A stretch of 38,972 nt of DNA from Bacteroidales bacterium UBA6244 (GTDB lineage: Bacteria > Bacteroidota > Bacteroidia > Bacteroidales > F082), in the NCBI GenBank assembly GCA_002440885.1, contig DJVY01000133.1, positions 1 to 38,972 on the forward strand. Reading direction: 5' to 3'. A program made the position numbers and the translations under genes. A model generated the notes under the pieces. The model saw only the letters and a list, made by a program, of their open reading frames with translations. It searched no databases and had not been told where the DNA came from. This document shows, piece by piece, positions 38,972 through 38,972 of this stretch; positions within the stretch are counted from its first letter, which is position 1; every line of letters starts with the position of its first letter.

Positions 38972-38972
38972 C

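Overview
The window comes from the chromosome of an anaerobic or microaerobic Bacteroidota, most likely Bacteroidales/Marinilabiliales-like. The reasons are the repeated Bacteroidota promoter motif TAnnTTTG (several copies with TTTG about 20 bases upstream), the near absence of Shine-Dalgarno sites, and family-typical genes such as a DUF4271 protein next to hemD, a MORN-variant lipoprotein and several Crp/Fnr-type regulators. No rRNA, tRNA, insertion sequence or CRISPR array was seen.

The two flanks are ordinary chromosome. On the left (1-7112) are the start of a 3-hydroxyacyl-CoA dehydrogenase gene, pta, a DUF4271 membrane protein, hemD, dtd, pdxJ, a queuosine-precursor-type transporter, an alpha/beta hydrolase and tatC. 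On the right (32644-38920) are a polyprenol-phosphate mannosyltransferase-like enzyme, a dihydroorotase, a MORN-variant lipoprotein, an endonuclease/exonuclease/phosphatase-family lipoprotein, an S4-domain protein, der and era.

The centre (7331-32529) is a redox island of about 25 kb with three respiratory modules and four Crp/Fnr regulators. Module A (minus strand, 20297 down to 8035) is a packed 14-gene operon for an Mrp-antiporter-type membrane oxidoreductase. Its order is mrpE, F, G, mbhD-like, mrpB-like, mrpC, a double-length mrpD/NuoN fusion, then nuoH-, B-, C- and D-like genes, a NuoI-GltD fusion, a dihydroorotate-dehydrogenase-like protein and a CBS-domain protein. The layout resembles archaeal MBH/MBS (MBX) complexes. 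The nickel-site cysteines are not intact, and the NuoB-like subunit has only three of the four expected cluster cysteines, which resembles what I recall of sulfur-reducing MBS. Module B (minus strand, 27457 down to 21262) is a seven-gene operon: a Tat-exported PsrA/PhsA-type molybdoenzyme, a PsrB-like ferredoxin, a PsrC/NrfD membrane subunit, two half-size YeeE/YedE proteins, and two membrane-anchored rhodanese-like proteins. Both rhodanese-like proteins lack the catalytic cysteine and both end in the same AVAGGC tail. Module C (plus strand, 29417-32529) is a Rieske protein followed by a cytochrome b6-like protein fused to a twelve-haem c-type domain.

My reading is that this is a sulfur (polysulfide, thiosulfate or tetrathionate) respiration and energy-conservation island. 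Module B would handle sulfur compounds in the periplasm, module A would couple NAD(P)H/ferredoxin chemistry to ion pumping and possibly cytoplasmic sulfane-sulfur reduction, and module C would carry quinol electrons to periplasmic haems. Fnr-like operators (TGAY-N4-ATCA) lie in three intergenic regions beside the regulators, and one regulator (20567-21265) has the full four-cysteine FNR pattern, so oxygen or redox control is likely. The substrate assignments are inference; the gene families and residue patterns are read from the sequence.
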